A stretch of 41,790 bases of DNA from Candidatus Brocadiaceae bacterium (GCA_003551305.1 PUMJ01000024.1:1-41790); one strand, 5' to 3'. Counted from the stretch's first letter, positions 15,069 through 23,939 are shown. Numbers and translations are program-made. The notes: generated from the letters alone by a model not told the origin.

Positions 15069-15100
15069 GCTGGGGGCCGGCCAGGTGGGCCCGGGGTCCG

Positions 15101-15604
15101 TCAAAGGCCCGTTTCGTCTGTTGCGTCCTGCCCTGTTCGCTCGCGCAGGAAGCCCATCAGCGCCCCGGGTTCGTCCGTGCCGATGAGGTAGGTGCGGAAG
15201 CGGAGCAGGCCGCGGGGTCTCCTCAGGTCCAGCCGGACGGCGTCGAAGCCCCAGATGTTGATCACCAGGCGCCCCCCGGGCCATCCGTGCATGCCCCAGC
15301 CGTCCAGGAGGCTTATGCGGCAGCACTCCACTGATTCGATGGACTCGTAGGGCACCTTCGTGCCCAGCAGCGGCAGGGGGCAGAAACGGACGCTCAGGCC
15401 GTCGCCTTCGTCCCGAACCCGCAGGCGGGCCGTCATGGCTGCCAGAGCCAGCAACGCCGCCGCGGCCAGCAGCAAGGGCAGGTGCGCGCGCGGTTCCCAT
15501 CCCTCCCTGGCGGCGCTACGCGCCACCCGCAGCAGCAGAACCGCTCCCAGGCCCGCTGTGAGCACGTGCCAGGGGCCGCGCTGTGTGTGGTCATAAGCGG
15601 CCAT
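15101..15604 (-). CDS. Membrane protein with a PH-like C-terminal domain
   Basis: I do not recognise a named family. The 167 residues have two hydrophobic helices (about 15-30 and 42-58) followed by a beta-rich soluble part: LSVRFCPLPLLGTKVPYESI then GGRLVINIWGFDAVRLDL. Two helices followed by strands with an (E/S)IxSVE turn are common in bacterial PH-like membrane proteins. The C-terminus contains LIGTDEPGALMGFL, typical of the end of such domains. AGGAGGGG is 8 bp upstream of the ATG, a strong start. It converges with the NYN gene across a 32-bp gap and is divergent from the small membrane gene at 15863. Confidence 0.7.
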   Translation of the reverse strand: MAAYDHTQRGPWHVLTAGLGAVLLLRVARSAAREGWEPRAHLPLLLAAAALLALAAMTARLRVRDEGDGLSVRFCPLPLLGTKVPYESIESVECCRISLLDGWGMHGWPGGRLVINIWGFDAVRLDLRRPRGLLRFRTYLIGTDEPGALMGFLRERTGQDATDETGL

Positions 15605-15862
15605 GTGTAGTCCCCTCCTGAGTTAGCACGAACGCCCGCCGAGCGTCCCCAGCCATGATATCTCGCCCCAGACCAGCCCGCCAGTGGCTTTTCTGATGCA
15701 GGGGGCCACCCCGCCTCTGCGGCGCCGCGGCGGCTCGCTCCAGGGCGGCATCCCTTTTGCGCCGAGATGGGCAGCGTTGCGAGTGTCCCAAAATGACGAA
15801 GGCGGGGTCCGGCCGCCATGAGTCGGCGCCGCCGGCCGACCAGTAACCGGAGGAATGCACCC

Positions 15863-16114
15863 ATGGCCGAGTACGTCAAGCTTCATGTGTTGGAGGGGCT
15901 GGGCTATTGCGCGGCCCTGATGATCTTCGTCGGGGCCGTCGTAGGGCGGTTGACCGCGGCCCCCATCCTTGATTATTTCAATGCGCTGGGCCTGGTGTTC
16001 GCCATCATCGTCATCGTGCGGCTCATGGTGATGAACATAACGCTGGGGCAGGGACTGAACATCTTCGACGAGACCGAGGAGCTGGATCTGGAAGCGCAGC
16101 AGGGAGCCGACTGA
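15863..16114 (+). CDS. Small two-helix membrane protein
   Basis: An unrecognised 83-residue protein with helices at about 11-29 (GLGYCAALMIFVGAVVG) and 39-58 (ALGLVFAIIVIVRLMV), then an acidic tail (DETEELDLEAQQ). GGAGGA is 8 bp before the chosen ATG, which makes this start preferable to an upstream in-frame ATG at 15818 whose added residues are Arg-rich. It converges with the kinase gene with a 6-bp gap. Confidence 0.7.
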   Translation: MAEYVKLHVLEGLGYCAALMIFVGAVVGRLTAAPILDYFNALGLVFAIIVIVRLMVMNITLGQGLNIFDETEELDLEAQQGAD

Positions 16115-16120
16115 CTCGCC

Positions 16121-17671
16121 TCAGGTCCACAGAACGGCCAGCAGCAGGACCAGCAGGACGAGCAGCCCGATGGCGATGAGTATCAGGTTTGTGGTGGCCT
16201 GCGAGCGTCTCTCGGCGGCCATGCGGGCCTGAAGCTGTCGGGCTTTTTCAATCTCCCGGCCGGTGTCGCGCACGTCTTGAGGCACCTGCTCGAACAGCTC
16301 AATGGCCTCGCGGAACCGCTGGAGCCTGGCCAGCCGGACGGCCTCGGCGTATGTCTTCTCGGCCACCTCCGTCCGTTCCATCCGGATGGTTTCGTACAGG
16401 CTCCGGGCGCGCTGTCTTTCCTGCTCCAGCACGCGCCCCTCGATGTGCTGGACCTCCTTGAGCATCTGGAGCGCTTCGCTGTAGCTGCCGTCCAGGCGCA
16501 GCCGGTCCGCCTGGTCCAGCATCATGCCCACCTTGCGGCTCATCAGGGTGCGGCCTTTCTCCAGGTCGACCCCGCAATAGAGGCAGCGGCGGACCTCGCG
16601 GCGGTTCTTGCGCTTGCACTCCGGGCAGATGTCAAAATGTTCGCCCAGGTCCGCGCCGCACCCGATGCAGGCCTCACTGCGGACGGGACTGAGCCGGTCG
16701 CACTTCGGGCAGGTCGGTGCGCCGAGCAGTTCGCGTTCGAACGCTTCCAGCTCGTTCAGCAGTTCGCGGGCGTGAGCGTAGCGCCGATCGGGCTCCTGTT
16801 GCAGGCAGCGCAGCACGATGGAGTCCAGGCGCGGGTCGGCGGCCTGGTGCGCCCGCGACGGCGGAGCGGGGTCGGGCACGTCGGGGCGCTGGCCGGTCAG
16901 CAGTTCGTAGAAGACCACGCCGGCGGAGTAGATGTCCGCCCGCCCGTCAACCGTGGTCGGGTTGTCACTCTGTTCGGGGCTCATGTAGGCGGGGGTGCCG
17001 ATGGTCATCGTGCTCTCGGCCGGATTGCCGCCCCGCCGGTTCTTGCCCCCGGCCACGAGGCTGGCCAGGCCGAAGTCGGTCACCTTCACCTCGTTTCGCC
17101 GGCTCAGCATGATGTTGGCGGGCTTGATGTCGCGGTGCACCACGCCGCGTTCCCCGGCGTAGCTCAGGGCGGCGGCCGTGCCCAGAGCGACGTTGAGGAA
17201 CTGCTGAACGTCCGAGGGGTCCCAGCTCACAAGGTGCAGGGGCATCCCGTCCACGTACTCCATCGCGAAGTAGTAGAACTTGCCCACGTTGCCCCGCTCG
17301 TAGATGGTGACGACGTTCGGGTGGTTCAGCGTGGAGAGGGCGGTACTCTCCTCGTAGAAGCGGCGCACGAACAGGGGGCGCTCGGCGAAAGCGCGCGGCA
17401 GCACTTTCAGGGCGACTATGCGGTCCAGCGACAGCTGAGTGGCCTTGTAGACTTCCCCCATGCCGCCGAACCCGATGCGCTCCTCGATGACAAAGCCTCC
17501 GAGCCGCTTGCCGGGCACGAGGCCATCGGCGGCAAGCGGGGCCTGTTCGTCCAGGACGGTCTTGTCGGGGTCCTCGAAGCGCGAGCCGCATTCCGGACAT
17601 TGCAGCAGTTCGTCTTCGTCCGGCGGCTCGGCCTCGAAGGCGGCCTGACAGTTTGGACAAGTGAACTTCAT
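16121..17671 (-). CDS. Membrane-anchored Ser/Thr protein kinase with zinc ribbons at both ends of the kinase domain
   Basis: A 516-residue eukaryotic-type (Hanks) kinase. An N-terminal zinc ribbon uses Cys5, Cys8, Cys25 and Cys28. The kinase domain spans about 58-315: glycine loop GFGGMGEV (67-74), Lys89 in VALKVL, HRDIKPANIM (179-188), DFG (199-201) and GTPAYMSPEQ. All catalytic residues are present, so it should be active. After it come two more zinc ribbons (CPKC/CIGC and CPEC/CLYC, about 322-370), a helical TPR-like region (about 375-490) and a single membrane helix (about 494-514) at the very C-terminus. The catalytic part therefore faces the cytosol. Such multi-domain kinases are common in Planctomycetota and relatives. 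Substrates are unknown. It has its own promoter. Confidence 0.92.
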   Translation of the reverse strand: MKFTCPNCQAAFEAEPPDEDELLQCPECGSRFEDPDKTVLDEQAPLAADGLVPGKRLGGFVIEERIGFGGMGEVYKATQLSLDRIVALKVLPRAFAERPLFVRRFYEESTALSTLNHPNVVTIYERGNVGKFYYFAMEYVDGMPLHLVSWDPSDVQQFLNVALGTAAALSYAGERGVVHRDIKPANIMLSRRNEVKVTDFGLASLVAGGKNRRGGNPAESTMTIGTPAYMSPEQSDNPTTVDGRADIYSAGVVFYELLTGQRPDVPDPAPPSRAHQAADPRLDSIVLRCLQQEPDRRYAHARELLNELEAFERELLGAPTCPKCDRLSPVRSEACIGCGADLGEHFDICPECKRKNRREVRRCLYCGVDLEKGRTLMSRKVGMMLDQADRLRLDGSYSEALQMLKEVQHIEGRVLEQERQRARSLYETIRMERTEVAEKTYAEAVRLARLQRFREAIELFEQVPQDVRDTGREIEKARQLQARMAAERRSQATTNLILIAIGLLVLLVLLLAVLWT

Positions 17672-17705
17672 GAGCCGTTAGCCTGCCTCTCCCACTGACG
17701 CGCAC

Positions 17706-17735
17706 AGCATAGCTGTCCACGCAAGGCCGTGTCAA
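17706..17735 (-). promoter_or_regulatory. Promoter of the Ser/Thr kinase gene, overlapping the preceding stop codon
   Basis: Minus-strand TTGACA (17730-17735) and TATGCT (17706-17711), 18-bp spacer. The -35 box overlaps the TGA stop (17732-17734) of the aromatic-pathway fusion. Confidence 0.6.
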
Positions 17736-19351
17736 AAAGGCTTGTGGCTTTCGTCCGCGCCATGCTCCATCCGCTCCTGCCACAGCAGGGCGTTCCAGAG
17801 CACCCAGGCCGTCATGCTCTCGGCCACCGGCACAACGCGGGGCGCGATGCAGGGGTCATGCCGTCCTTTGATGCGCACCGTGGTGGGGCGGCCGTCGGCG
17901 TTGAGGGTCTGCTGTGAGACGGAGACCGACGGGGTGGGCTTGACGGCGAAGCGGAAAACCACATCCTGCCCGGTCGAAATGCCGCCCAGGATGCCGCCGG
18001 CGTTGTTGGAGATGAACCCGTCCTCGTCGATCTGGTCATTGTTCTGGGAGCCGCGTAACTCGCTGGAGGCGAACCCCCGGCCGAACTCGATGCCCTTGAC
18101 CGCCCCGATGGAGACGATGGCGTGCGCCAGCATCGCGTCGAGCTTGTAGAAGACCGGCTCCCCCAGACCCGCGGGCAGCCCCGTGACGATGAGCTCGACG
18201 ATGCCGCCCACCGAGTCGCCGGCCCGGCGGGCGTCCGCTATGGCGGCCTCCATGCGTTGGGCGGCCTCGGCGTCCGCCGCGCGCACGGGGTTCTTCTCTA
18301 TTGCGTCCGGCTCGAACGCCTGCGCTCGCACGCCTCCTGCCTCCAGCACGTGTCCCAGGATGCGGATGCCCCGGCGTTCCAGCTCCGAGAGGGCTATGGC
18401 GCCGGCGGCCACGCGCGCGGCCGTCTCCCGGCCGCTGGAGCGTCCGCCGCCGCGGTGGTCGCGGATGCCATACTTACGGAAGTAGGTGAAGTCCGCGTGC
18501 CCGGGGCGGAACACGTCCCGGAGGGCCTCGTAGGCGGAGGGGTCTTTCTCCTCGTTGTAGATCAGCAGGCAGATGGGCGTGCCCGTCGTCCGGCCTTCGA
18601 ACACGCCGCTCATCACGTGGACGCGGTCCTTCTCCGACCGGCTGGTGGTGACGCTGCTCTGGCCCGGGCGGCGGCGGTCCAGTTCGCGCTGGATGCGCCC
18701 GACGTCCAGCCGGATGCCGGCGGGCACGCCGTCAATGACCACCCCGACCGCCGGGCCGTGGCTCTCGCCGAAGGTGTGCATGCGCGCCAGCGACCCGAAG
18801 GTGTTGGGGCTGCTCATCAAAGCGCCTGCGTGATGCTGCAGGGCATCCAGCGTCCGCCGGGCGCAGTCGCTCACGTCGCCCTCGCCCGCCTCCACGACCA
18901 CATCGGCGTGGGCCCGGTACAGGTCCAGAAAAGGGGCATTGCGGTTGCGGATCGAGGTCTCGAGATCGTCCTCGTCGAGGAAGGACGGCACGTCGCCCCG
19001 GAGGCGCTCGGCCAGCACGTCGGGCGGGGCGTCCAGGTAGATGAAGACGCCGTGTTGCCTGAGCGCCCGGCGGTTGTCGGGGTCGCGGAATGCGGACCCT
19101 CCCAAGGCGATGACGGTCCCCCGTCGCCGGGAGCACTCCGCCACGGCCGCCCCCTCAAGCTCGCGGAAGTACGCCTCCCCCCTCTGCTGATAGATCTGGC
19201 GGAAGTTGAGCGACTCCCCCGTGCGCTCGGCGTGGAGCCGCTCGACAACCTCGTCCGTGTCCACGAAGGGGCAGTCCAGGATGCGGGCCAGTGCCCGGCC
19301 GACGGCCGTCTTGCCGGCCCCTTTGAATCCATAGAGCACCGCGTTGTGCAC
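17732..19351 (-). CDS. aroK-aroC: Shikimate kinase-chorismate synthase fusion
   Basis: One uninterrupted 539-residue frame encodes two shikimate-pathway enzymes. Residues 1-175 are shikimate kinase: Walker A GFKGAGKT (8-15), DTD (31-33) and RGEAYFRELE (57-66) for shikimate binding, and the lid/Arg region near 117-137. The usual GGG motif reads GGS (84-86). Residues 179-539 are chorismate synthase: NTFG, GESHG with His198, FEGRTTGTPI, RDHRGGGRSSGRE with His299, and STGQD near the FMN site; all catalytic landmarks are kept. The enzymes act two steps apart, with EPSP synthase between them. Met179 (ATG at 18817) could act as an internal start, but only a weak ribosome site precedes it and no stop separates the halves. 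The Asp-rich linker is very short. Confidence 0.88.
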   Translation of the reverse strand: MHNAVLYGFKGAGKTAVGRALARILDCPFVDTDEVVERLHAERTGESLNFRQIYQQRGEAYFRELEGAAVAECSRRRGTVIALGGSAFRDPDNRRALRQHGVFIYLDAPPDVLAERLRGDVPSFLDEDDLETSIRNRNAPFLDLYRAHADVVVEAGEGDVSDCARRTLDALQHHAGALMSSPNTFGSLARMHTFGESHGPAVGVVIDGVPAGIRLDVGRIQRELDRRRPGQSSVTTSRSEKDRVHVMSGVFEGRTTGTPICLLIYNEEKDPSAYEALRDVFRPGHADFTYFRKYGIRDHRGGGRSSGRETAARVAAGAIALSELERRGIRILGHVLEAGGVRAQAFEPDAIEKNPVRAADAEAAQRMEAAIADARRAGDSVGGIVELIVTGLPAGLGEPVFYKLDAMLAHAIVSIGAVKGIEFGRGFASSELRGSQNNDQIDEDGFISNNAGGILGGISTGQDVVFRFAVKPTPSVSVSQQTLNADGRPTTVRIKGRHDPCIAPRVVPVAESMTAWVLWNALLWQERMEHGADESHKPF

Positions 19352-19497
19352 CGTCAGGAACCTCCGTGGTGCGCTGTGGGAGTTGATGTCCTGCGCGTCC
19401 GCCCGGCGGGCCGCTTGCCGGGCGTCCCTGCGCCCGGGGGGGACTACGCGGAGTGTATCACAACACCCCCCACGCCTGCACGCGCGGGCGCCCTGGA

Positions 19498-20481
19498 TCA
19501 GAGTTCCACGGGCCGGCCGCTGTCGGCCGCGCGCCAGGCGGCCTCGGTCAGCTCGATAGTGCGCAGCCCACAGGTGCTGGGGGCCAGCACATCCGCTCGT
19601 CCCAGGATGGCGTCCACGAAGTTGCTGTCCGGCGAGCCTCCTCCGTAAGCGGCTCTCAGCAGCTTCACTGTCTCACCCCCGTCACCGGTGCAGTACGTCA
19701 GCTCGCCCTGGCGCAGGAAGAAGGTCCAGTTCTCGCAGACGAAGGTGATGTCCTCCCACCAGATGGGGCAGTTGCCGACCACGGCGATGCTGGCCTGCGC
19801 GCCGCCTTCGAAATCCACGGTCAGGGCGCTGTTGATGTCCACGGGGGTGTCGAAGTTCTGGATCGAGGCGCTGACCCTCTGCGCTTTGAGCCCGCTGCTC
19901 CAGAGGATGACGTCCACCAGGTGGCTGCCGCTGTCGTTGAGCTGGCCCCCGCAGCTGACCTCCGGCACCTGCCTCCAGCGCCCGCGCGTGCCGCGCAGCC
20001 AGTTCTGGCCCTGGAAGGCACTGATGAACTGGACCGGCCCGGCCGCGCCTTCCAGGATGTGGCGGCGGATGAACTGGAACTCCGCCTGCGCGTGCCGCTG
20101 GTAGGCAACCGCCAGCGTCTTGCCGCTCTCCAGCTCCTTCTCAATAACCCGGTGGGCGTCCTCGATGGAGCAGACCATCGGTTTTTCCACCAGCACGTGC
20201 AGGCCCGCCTCCAGGCAGTCCAGTATCTGGCGGCAGTGCACGTTGTGGGGGGAGCAGATGACGGCGGCATCCGCGTCCGCCGCCCCCAGCATCTCCTCGT
20301 GCCGGGCGAAGGTGGGGCAGTCCGCCAGCGCGGGCATGCGCTGCTGGAAGCCGACCAACCGGTCAGGGTCGGGGTCCACCAGGGCGACAACACGGACCTC
20401 GGGCAGTTCGATCAGGCGGCGGGCGTGCACTGCGGCGATGCCGCCGGTTCCGACCATGGCGATTCTAACGGTCTTACTCAC
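19498..20481 (-). CDS. Gfo/Idh/MocA family oxidoreductase
   Basis: Predicted NAD(P)-dependent sugar or cyclitol dehydrogenase, cytosolic, 327 residues. The Rossmann fold starts with VRIAMVGTGGIA (5-16) and VALVDPDP (32-39); the acidic residue there suggests NAD. Glu99-Lys100-Pro101 is the family's EKP motif with the catalytic Lys, and GGQLNDSGSHLVD (178-190) holds the conserved Asp and His of the active site. The substrate cannot be told. GTG 20481 follows GGAG at good spacing. It lies 85 bp downstream of the LptF/G-type gene on the same strand and could share its transcript. Confidence 0.9.
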   Translation of the reverse strand: MSKTVRIAMVGTGGIAAVHARRLIELPEVRVVALVDPDPDRLVGFQQRMPALADCPTFARHEEMLGAADADAAVICSPHNVHCRQILDCLEAGLHVLVEKPMVCSIEDAHRVIEKELESGKTLAVAYQRHAQAEFQFIRRHILEGAAGPVQFISAFQGQNWLRGTRGRWRQVPEVSCGGQLNDSGSHLVDVILWSSGLKAQRVSASIQNFDTPVDINSALTVDFEGGAQASIAVVGNCPIWWEDITFVCENWTFFLRQGELTYCTGDGGETVKLLRAAYGGGSPDSNFVDAILGRADVLAPSTCGLRTIELTEAAWRAADSGRPVEL

Positions 20482-20566
20482 GCTGCCTCTCCGGTTTGAA
20501 GGGGGAAAAGAGGGAAGCCGGGCAGCATACGGCGACGTCGGGGGAATGGCAAATCCCCGGGGCCTT

Positions 20567-21661
20567 TCAGGTCAGCATGGCCTGGAACAGCCACAGCCCC
20601 AGCGAACTGCCCGCGATGGTGGGCAGCCAGCCGGCCAGCAAGGCGGGGATGGTCTGGGTCTCGCCCATGCTGGTGAACACAAAGCCCAGGGCGTAGAAGC
20701 CGGCGGCGACCACGATGCTGATGATGACACTGAGGAAGCGGCTGCCGACCGCCTGCTCGAAACCGACAAGACAGGGTATGCCGACCAGCAGCAGGATAAA
20801 GGGGCTGAAAAAAGAGGCAATGCGGTGGTGGAACAACACGCGGAAGTGGGGTATATCCGGCTGACGGTGCATCAGGCGACGCAGGTCCCGCAGCGTGTGG
20901 CTCATCGCTATCGTGTCGCCCTCTTCTTCGGCGGCGCGCACAAAGTCAAAAGGTCCCAGGCCCGTCGGGATGGTGATCGTCGGCGAATATGACTTCTGCA
21001 CGAGCATGCCGGCCTCGTCGAAACTCCGGACCTCTACCGCCTCCATCTCAATGGTGTCGGCGCTGCCCCAGGAACCGGAGTCTCCCTGGATGACCTGCCG
21101 CAGGCGCAGGGGACTGCCCGCGTGAAAGTCCATCACGCTCACGTCCCTCATCGTCTGCGTGGGGAAGTCAAATTCTCTGATGAATATGCGGCGGTTGTAT
21201 TGCGGGTCCCGCACCAGCAGTTCGCGGGCTACGTCGCCGTCGAGGACCCGTTCGAGCATCTCCCTGTTGCCCGCGAACCGCGGCCCCAGCGTCTCCTGAA
21301 ACAGAAAGACAGTGGCGGTGACGACGAAAGTCCAGAAAAACACCGGCGCCACAACCCGGTAGATGCTCGTGCCGGAAGCCTTCAGCACCAGCAACTCGCG
21401 CTGGCGGCCCATCCGCACCAGCACCATGCCGGCGGCAACGAGCAGAAACCCGGGCACCGTCTCCACAATGAACACCGGCAACAGGTAGGCATAATAGGCG
21501 GCTACCGTCTCGGCGCCGACGGCGATCTCGGCCTGCTGGATGTCCTCCAGGCGTTTAACCAGATCATAAGTCACGTACAGCAGCCCCAGCAGACACACGG
21601 CCCCCAGGAAGTGAGACATAAAGGACCAGCCGACGTAGCGGTCGATTTTCTTGAAGACCAT
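20567..21661 (-). CDS. LptF/LptG-type permease (YjgP/YjgQ family)
   Basis: Inner-membrane subunit of the lipopolysaccharide export ABC complex, which passes LPS to LptC and LptA. The 364 residues have the family order: an amphipathic start (KKIDRYV) and helix 1 (about 12-30), two more helices near 55-115, a periplasmic beta-jellyroll part (about 130-265), and three C-terminal helices (about 285-360). The segment MGRQRELLVLKASGTSIYRV (about 84-103) is the conserved coupling-type helix and loop facing LptB. Only one such gene is here; two are normally needed (LptF and LptG), so its partner must be elsewhere. The ATG has no strong ribosome site, but a good promoter lies 39-67 bp upstream. Confidence 0.88.
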   Translation of the reverse strand: MVFKKIDRYVGWSFMSHFLGAVCLLGLLYVTYDLVKRLEDIQQAEIAVGAETVAAYYAYLLPVFIVETVPGFLLVAAGMVLVRMGRQRELLVLKASGTSIYRVVAPVFFWTFVVTATVFLFQETLGPRFAGNREMLERVLDGDVARELLVRDPQYNRRIFIREFDFPTQTMRDVSVMDFHAGSPLRLRQVIQGDSGSWGSADTIEMEAVEVRSFDEAGMLVQKSYSPTITIPTGLGPFDFVRAAEEEGDTIAMSHTLRDLRRLMHRQPDIPHFRVLFHHRIASFFSPFILLLVGIPCLVGFEQAVGSRFLSVIISIVVAAGFYALGFVFTSMGETQTIPALLAGWLPTIAGSSLGLWLFQAMLT

Positions 21662-21699
21662 GTTATCCGCCGCCGAAACGAGCGCTCCAACCCTTGCTG

Positions 21700-21728
21700 A
21701 TTGTACCCCAGGGCCTTGCCTATCTCAA
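21700..21728 (-). promoter_or_regulatory. Promoter of the LptF/G-type gene
   Basis: Minus-strand TTGAGA (21723-21728) and TACAAT (21700-21705) with a 17-bp spacer, about 40 bp before the start codon. Confidence 0.6.
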
Positions 21729-21795
21729 CGCGAAGCCGGCTGCTGCGGCGCCGCAACGGCCGGCCCCTCGCAGTGCAAGGAGCAGCCCGATGTGC

Positions 21796-21801
21796 TACAA
21801 T
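21796..21801 (+). promoter_or_regulatory. -10 element of the RNase P RNA gene
   Basis: TACAAT, 9 bp before the start of the P1 helix. The -35 at 17 bp (GTGCAA) is poor. Confidence 0.45.
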
Positions 21802-21809
21802 GCCGGGTG

Positions 21810-22219
21810 TGCGCGGGGAGCCGACGCAGCCGCGCTGCCCTCCCTCCGGTAAGAGGGGGGAGCGGCAGTCGAGGAAAGTCCGAGCTTCGCAGGGCACGGC
21901 GGTGGGTAACGCCCACCGGGAGCAATCCCCGGGAAAGTGCCACAGAAACTATACCGCCTGCGCCCGCGCCGGGCGCCGGCAAGGGTGAAATGGTGGGGCC
22001 CGCAAGGGCTTAATGTAAGGGCCCACCGCCCGGGCGGCGACGCCCGGGGCAGGGTAAACCCCGCCGGAAGCAAGGCCAAATAGGGGAGGAGGAGGCGGCC
22101 CGCCTCGCTATGACTCCCGGGTTGGCCGCTTGAGGGCGCCGGCAACGGCGCTCCCAGACGAATGGCTGCAGCTCCGCCGTTGCGGAGCCCACAGAACTCG
22201 GCTTACCGGCTCCCCGCAC
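21810..22219 (+). ncRNA. rnpB: RNase P RNA, bacterial type A
   Basis: The catalytic RNA that trims the 5' ends of tRNA precursors. The universal 5' core GAGGAAAGTCCGAGCT is at 21871-21886, AGGGTGAAATGG lies in the middle (about 21981-21992), the P15-like GGTAAACCCC near 22052, and the 3' core ACAGAACTCGGCTTAC near 22190-22205. The ends close as P1: GCGGGGAGCCG (21813-21823) pairs perfectly with CGGCTCCCCGC (22207-22217), 11 bp. The internal GGTAAACC class and overall length of about 410 nt fit type A. It is read in the same direction as the HIT gene 70 bp downstream and divergent from the LPS permease. Confidence 0.95.
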
Positions 22220-22288
22220 ATGCCGTTCGGCCGGCGCCGGACGGCGTGGACGGGCCGATCTCGCACCCATTAGACGGACTCGAGGAAG

Positions 22289-22774
22289 ATGGACCGTATC
22301 TGGGCGCCCTGGCGCATTGACTACGTCTGCCGGCCGCAGAAGGACGAGGACGGCTGCTTCCTGTGCGCCGTCGCCGGCCGCCACCACGACGAAGAAGACC
22401 TCGTGCTCTGGCGCGGGCGCCGGTGCCTGTGCGTGATGAACCGCTGGCCCTACAACAACGGCCACCTGATGATCGCGCCCGTGAGCCACACGGCCGACCT
22501 GGCCGACCTCTCCGACGAGGCCCTGCTCGAGCAGGTGCGCATGCTGCGCCGGGCCCGTAGAGTTCTGGGGGAGGTGCTCTCGCCCGCCGGCTTCAACGTC
22601 GGCATCAACATGGGGGCCGCCGCCGGCGCCGGCCTGGCCGACCACCTGCACTGGCACGTCGTGCCGCGCTGGGAGGGGGACACCAACTTCATGTCGGTGC
22701 TGGCCGACACCCGCGTCATCCCCCAGGCGCTTACTGAACTCTGGCGGCTGCTCCGGGAAGCCGACCCCGGCTGA
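22289..22774 (+). CDS. HIT family hydrolase (Ap4A phosphorylase-like)
   Basis: A 161-residue cytosolic nucleotide-binding hydrolase. The histidine triad is HLHWHVV (His119, His121, His123); NRWPYNNGHLMIAP (about 51-64) and GFNVGINMG (101-109) are the conserved strands around the nucleotide pocket. The N-terminal RIWAPWRIDYV plus FLCA marks the actinobacterial/bacterial Ap4A phosphorylase-like HIT group, whose members act on dinucleoside polyphosphates or AMP conjugates. GAGGAAG precedes the ATG at close spacing. It is followed 19 bp later by the dGTPase-like gene, and both handle nucleotides, which suggests a clean-up role. Confidence 0.92.
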   Translation: MDRIWAPWRIDYVCRPQKDEDGCFLCAVAGRHHDEEDLVLWRGRRCLCVMNRWPYNNGHLMIAPVSHTADLADLSDEALLEQVRMLRRARRVLGEVLSPAGFNVGINMGAAAGAGLADHLHWHVVPRWEGDTNFMSVLADTRVIPQALTELWRLLREADPG

Positions 22775-22793
22775 AACAGCGGAGGTGTGCGTC

Positions 22794-23939
22794 GTGCTCA
22801 GGGAGGAGCTCGAGCGGAGAGAGTTTGACACTCTGGCCCCCTACGCGATGAAGAGCGGCGAGTCCGCCGGCCGCCGTTACCCCGAACAGGAAGCCGCCTA
22901 TCGGACCTGCTTCCAGCGCGACCGGGACCGCATCATCCACTGCAAGGCGTTCCGCCGCCTGGAGTACAAGACCCAGGTCTTCCTCAACCACGAGGGGGAC
23001 CACTACCGCACCCGCCTGACCCACACCATCGAGGTCACCCAGATAAGCCGCACCATCGCCAGAGCCCTGGGCCTGAACGAGGACCTGACCGAGGCCGTCG
23101 CGCTGGTGCATGACCTGGGACACACCCCCTTTGGCCACGCGGGGGAAGAGACACTCCACGAGCTGATGGCCGGCCACGGCGGCTTCGAGCACAACACCCA
23201 CGGCCTGCGCGTCGTCGAAGTGCTGGAGAGGCAATACCCCGAGTTCCCCGGGCTTAACCTGACGCAGGAGGTCCGGGAATCGATCGTCAAGCACAGGACC
23301 CGTTGGGACGACCCGCCGGGCACCGGCTTCCCCCCCGGGCCGCCCTTGCTGGAGGGGCAGGTGGTGGAGGTGGCCGACTCTATCGCCTACGATAACCACG
23401 ACCTCCAGGACGGGCTCGAGGCCGGGATACTGCAGGTCGGCGACCTGGAGGACCTCCCCCTGTGGCGGCAGACCCTCGAGGCTGTCGAACGCGATTATGG
23501 CCGACTGCCCGAAGAACAGAAGGCCGGCCAGGCGATCCGCTACCTGATTGACCGCTTCGTGACGGATGTCGTGGGGAGCACTCGGGCGGGGATCGAGCGG
23601 CATGGTGTGGCCTCCTGGCGCGAGGTGACACAGTTGGAGGGGAACCTGGTGCGATTCAGCCCGGAGCTGGCCGAGCTGAAGGACCAGCTCGAGCAATTGC
23701 TCTACGAACGGCTTTACCGGGACTACCGGGTCATCCGGCTCACCAACAGCGCCCGGCGCTTCGTGGAGCGCCTGTTCGAGGCGCACGTGAGCGACCCGCG
23801 CCAGCTCCCTCCCGAATACCAGCAGTGGGCCGAGCAGCAAGGCACCGAGAGGGCCGTCTGCGACTACATCGCGGGCATGACCGACCGTTACGCCCAGGAT
23901 CAGTACATCCAGTTGTTCCAGCCTTACCAGAAACTCTGA
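22794..23939 (+). CDS. dgt: Deoxyguanosinetriphosphate triphosphohydrolase-like HD protein
   Basis: Predicted to split dNTPs (typically dGTP) into nucleoside and triphosphate. The HD metal site is complete: His77 in RLTHTIEV, His106-Asp107 in LVHDLGHTPFGH, and a later Asp in VADSIAYDNHD. The FRRLEYKTQVF and NTHGLRV segments are family hallmarks. At 381 residues it is the short dGTPase-like branch rather than the 505-residue E. coli Dgt. The GTG at 22794 has GGAGG 8 bp upstream, better than the in-frame GTG 22785 that overlaps that site. Its TGA overlaps the ATG of the sigma54 activator gene, implying translational coupling. Confidence 0.9.
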   Translation: MLREELERREFDTLAPYAMKSGESAGRRYPEQEAAYRTCFQRDRDRIIHCKAFRRLEYKTQVFLNHEGDHYRTRLTHTIEVTQISRTIARALGLNEDLTEAVALVHDLGHTPFGHAGEETLHELMAGHGGFEHNTHGLRVVEVLERQYPEFPGLNLTQEVRESIVKHRTRWDDPPGTGFPPGPPLLEGQVVEVADSIAYDNHDLQDGLEAGILQVGDLEDLPLWRQTLEAVERDYGRLPEEQKAGQAIRYLIDRFVTDVVGSTRAGIERHGVASWREVTQLEGNLVRFSPELAELKDQLEQLLYERLYRDYRVIRLTNSARRFVERLFEAHVSDPRQLPPEYQQWAEQQGTERAVCDYIAGMTDRYAQDQYIQLFQPYQKL

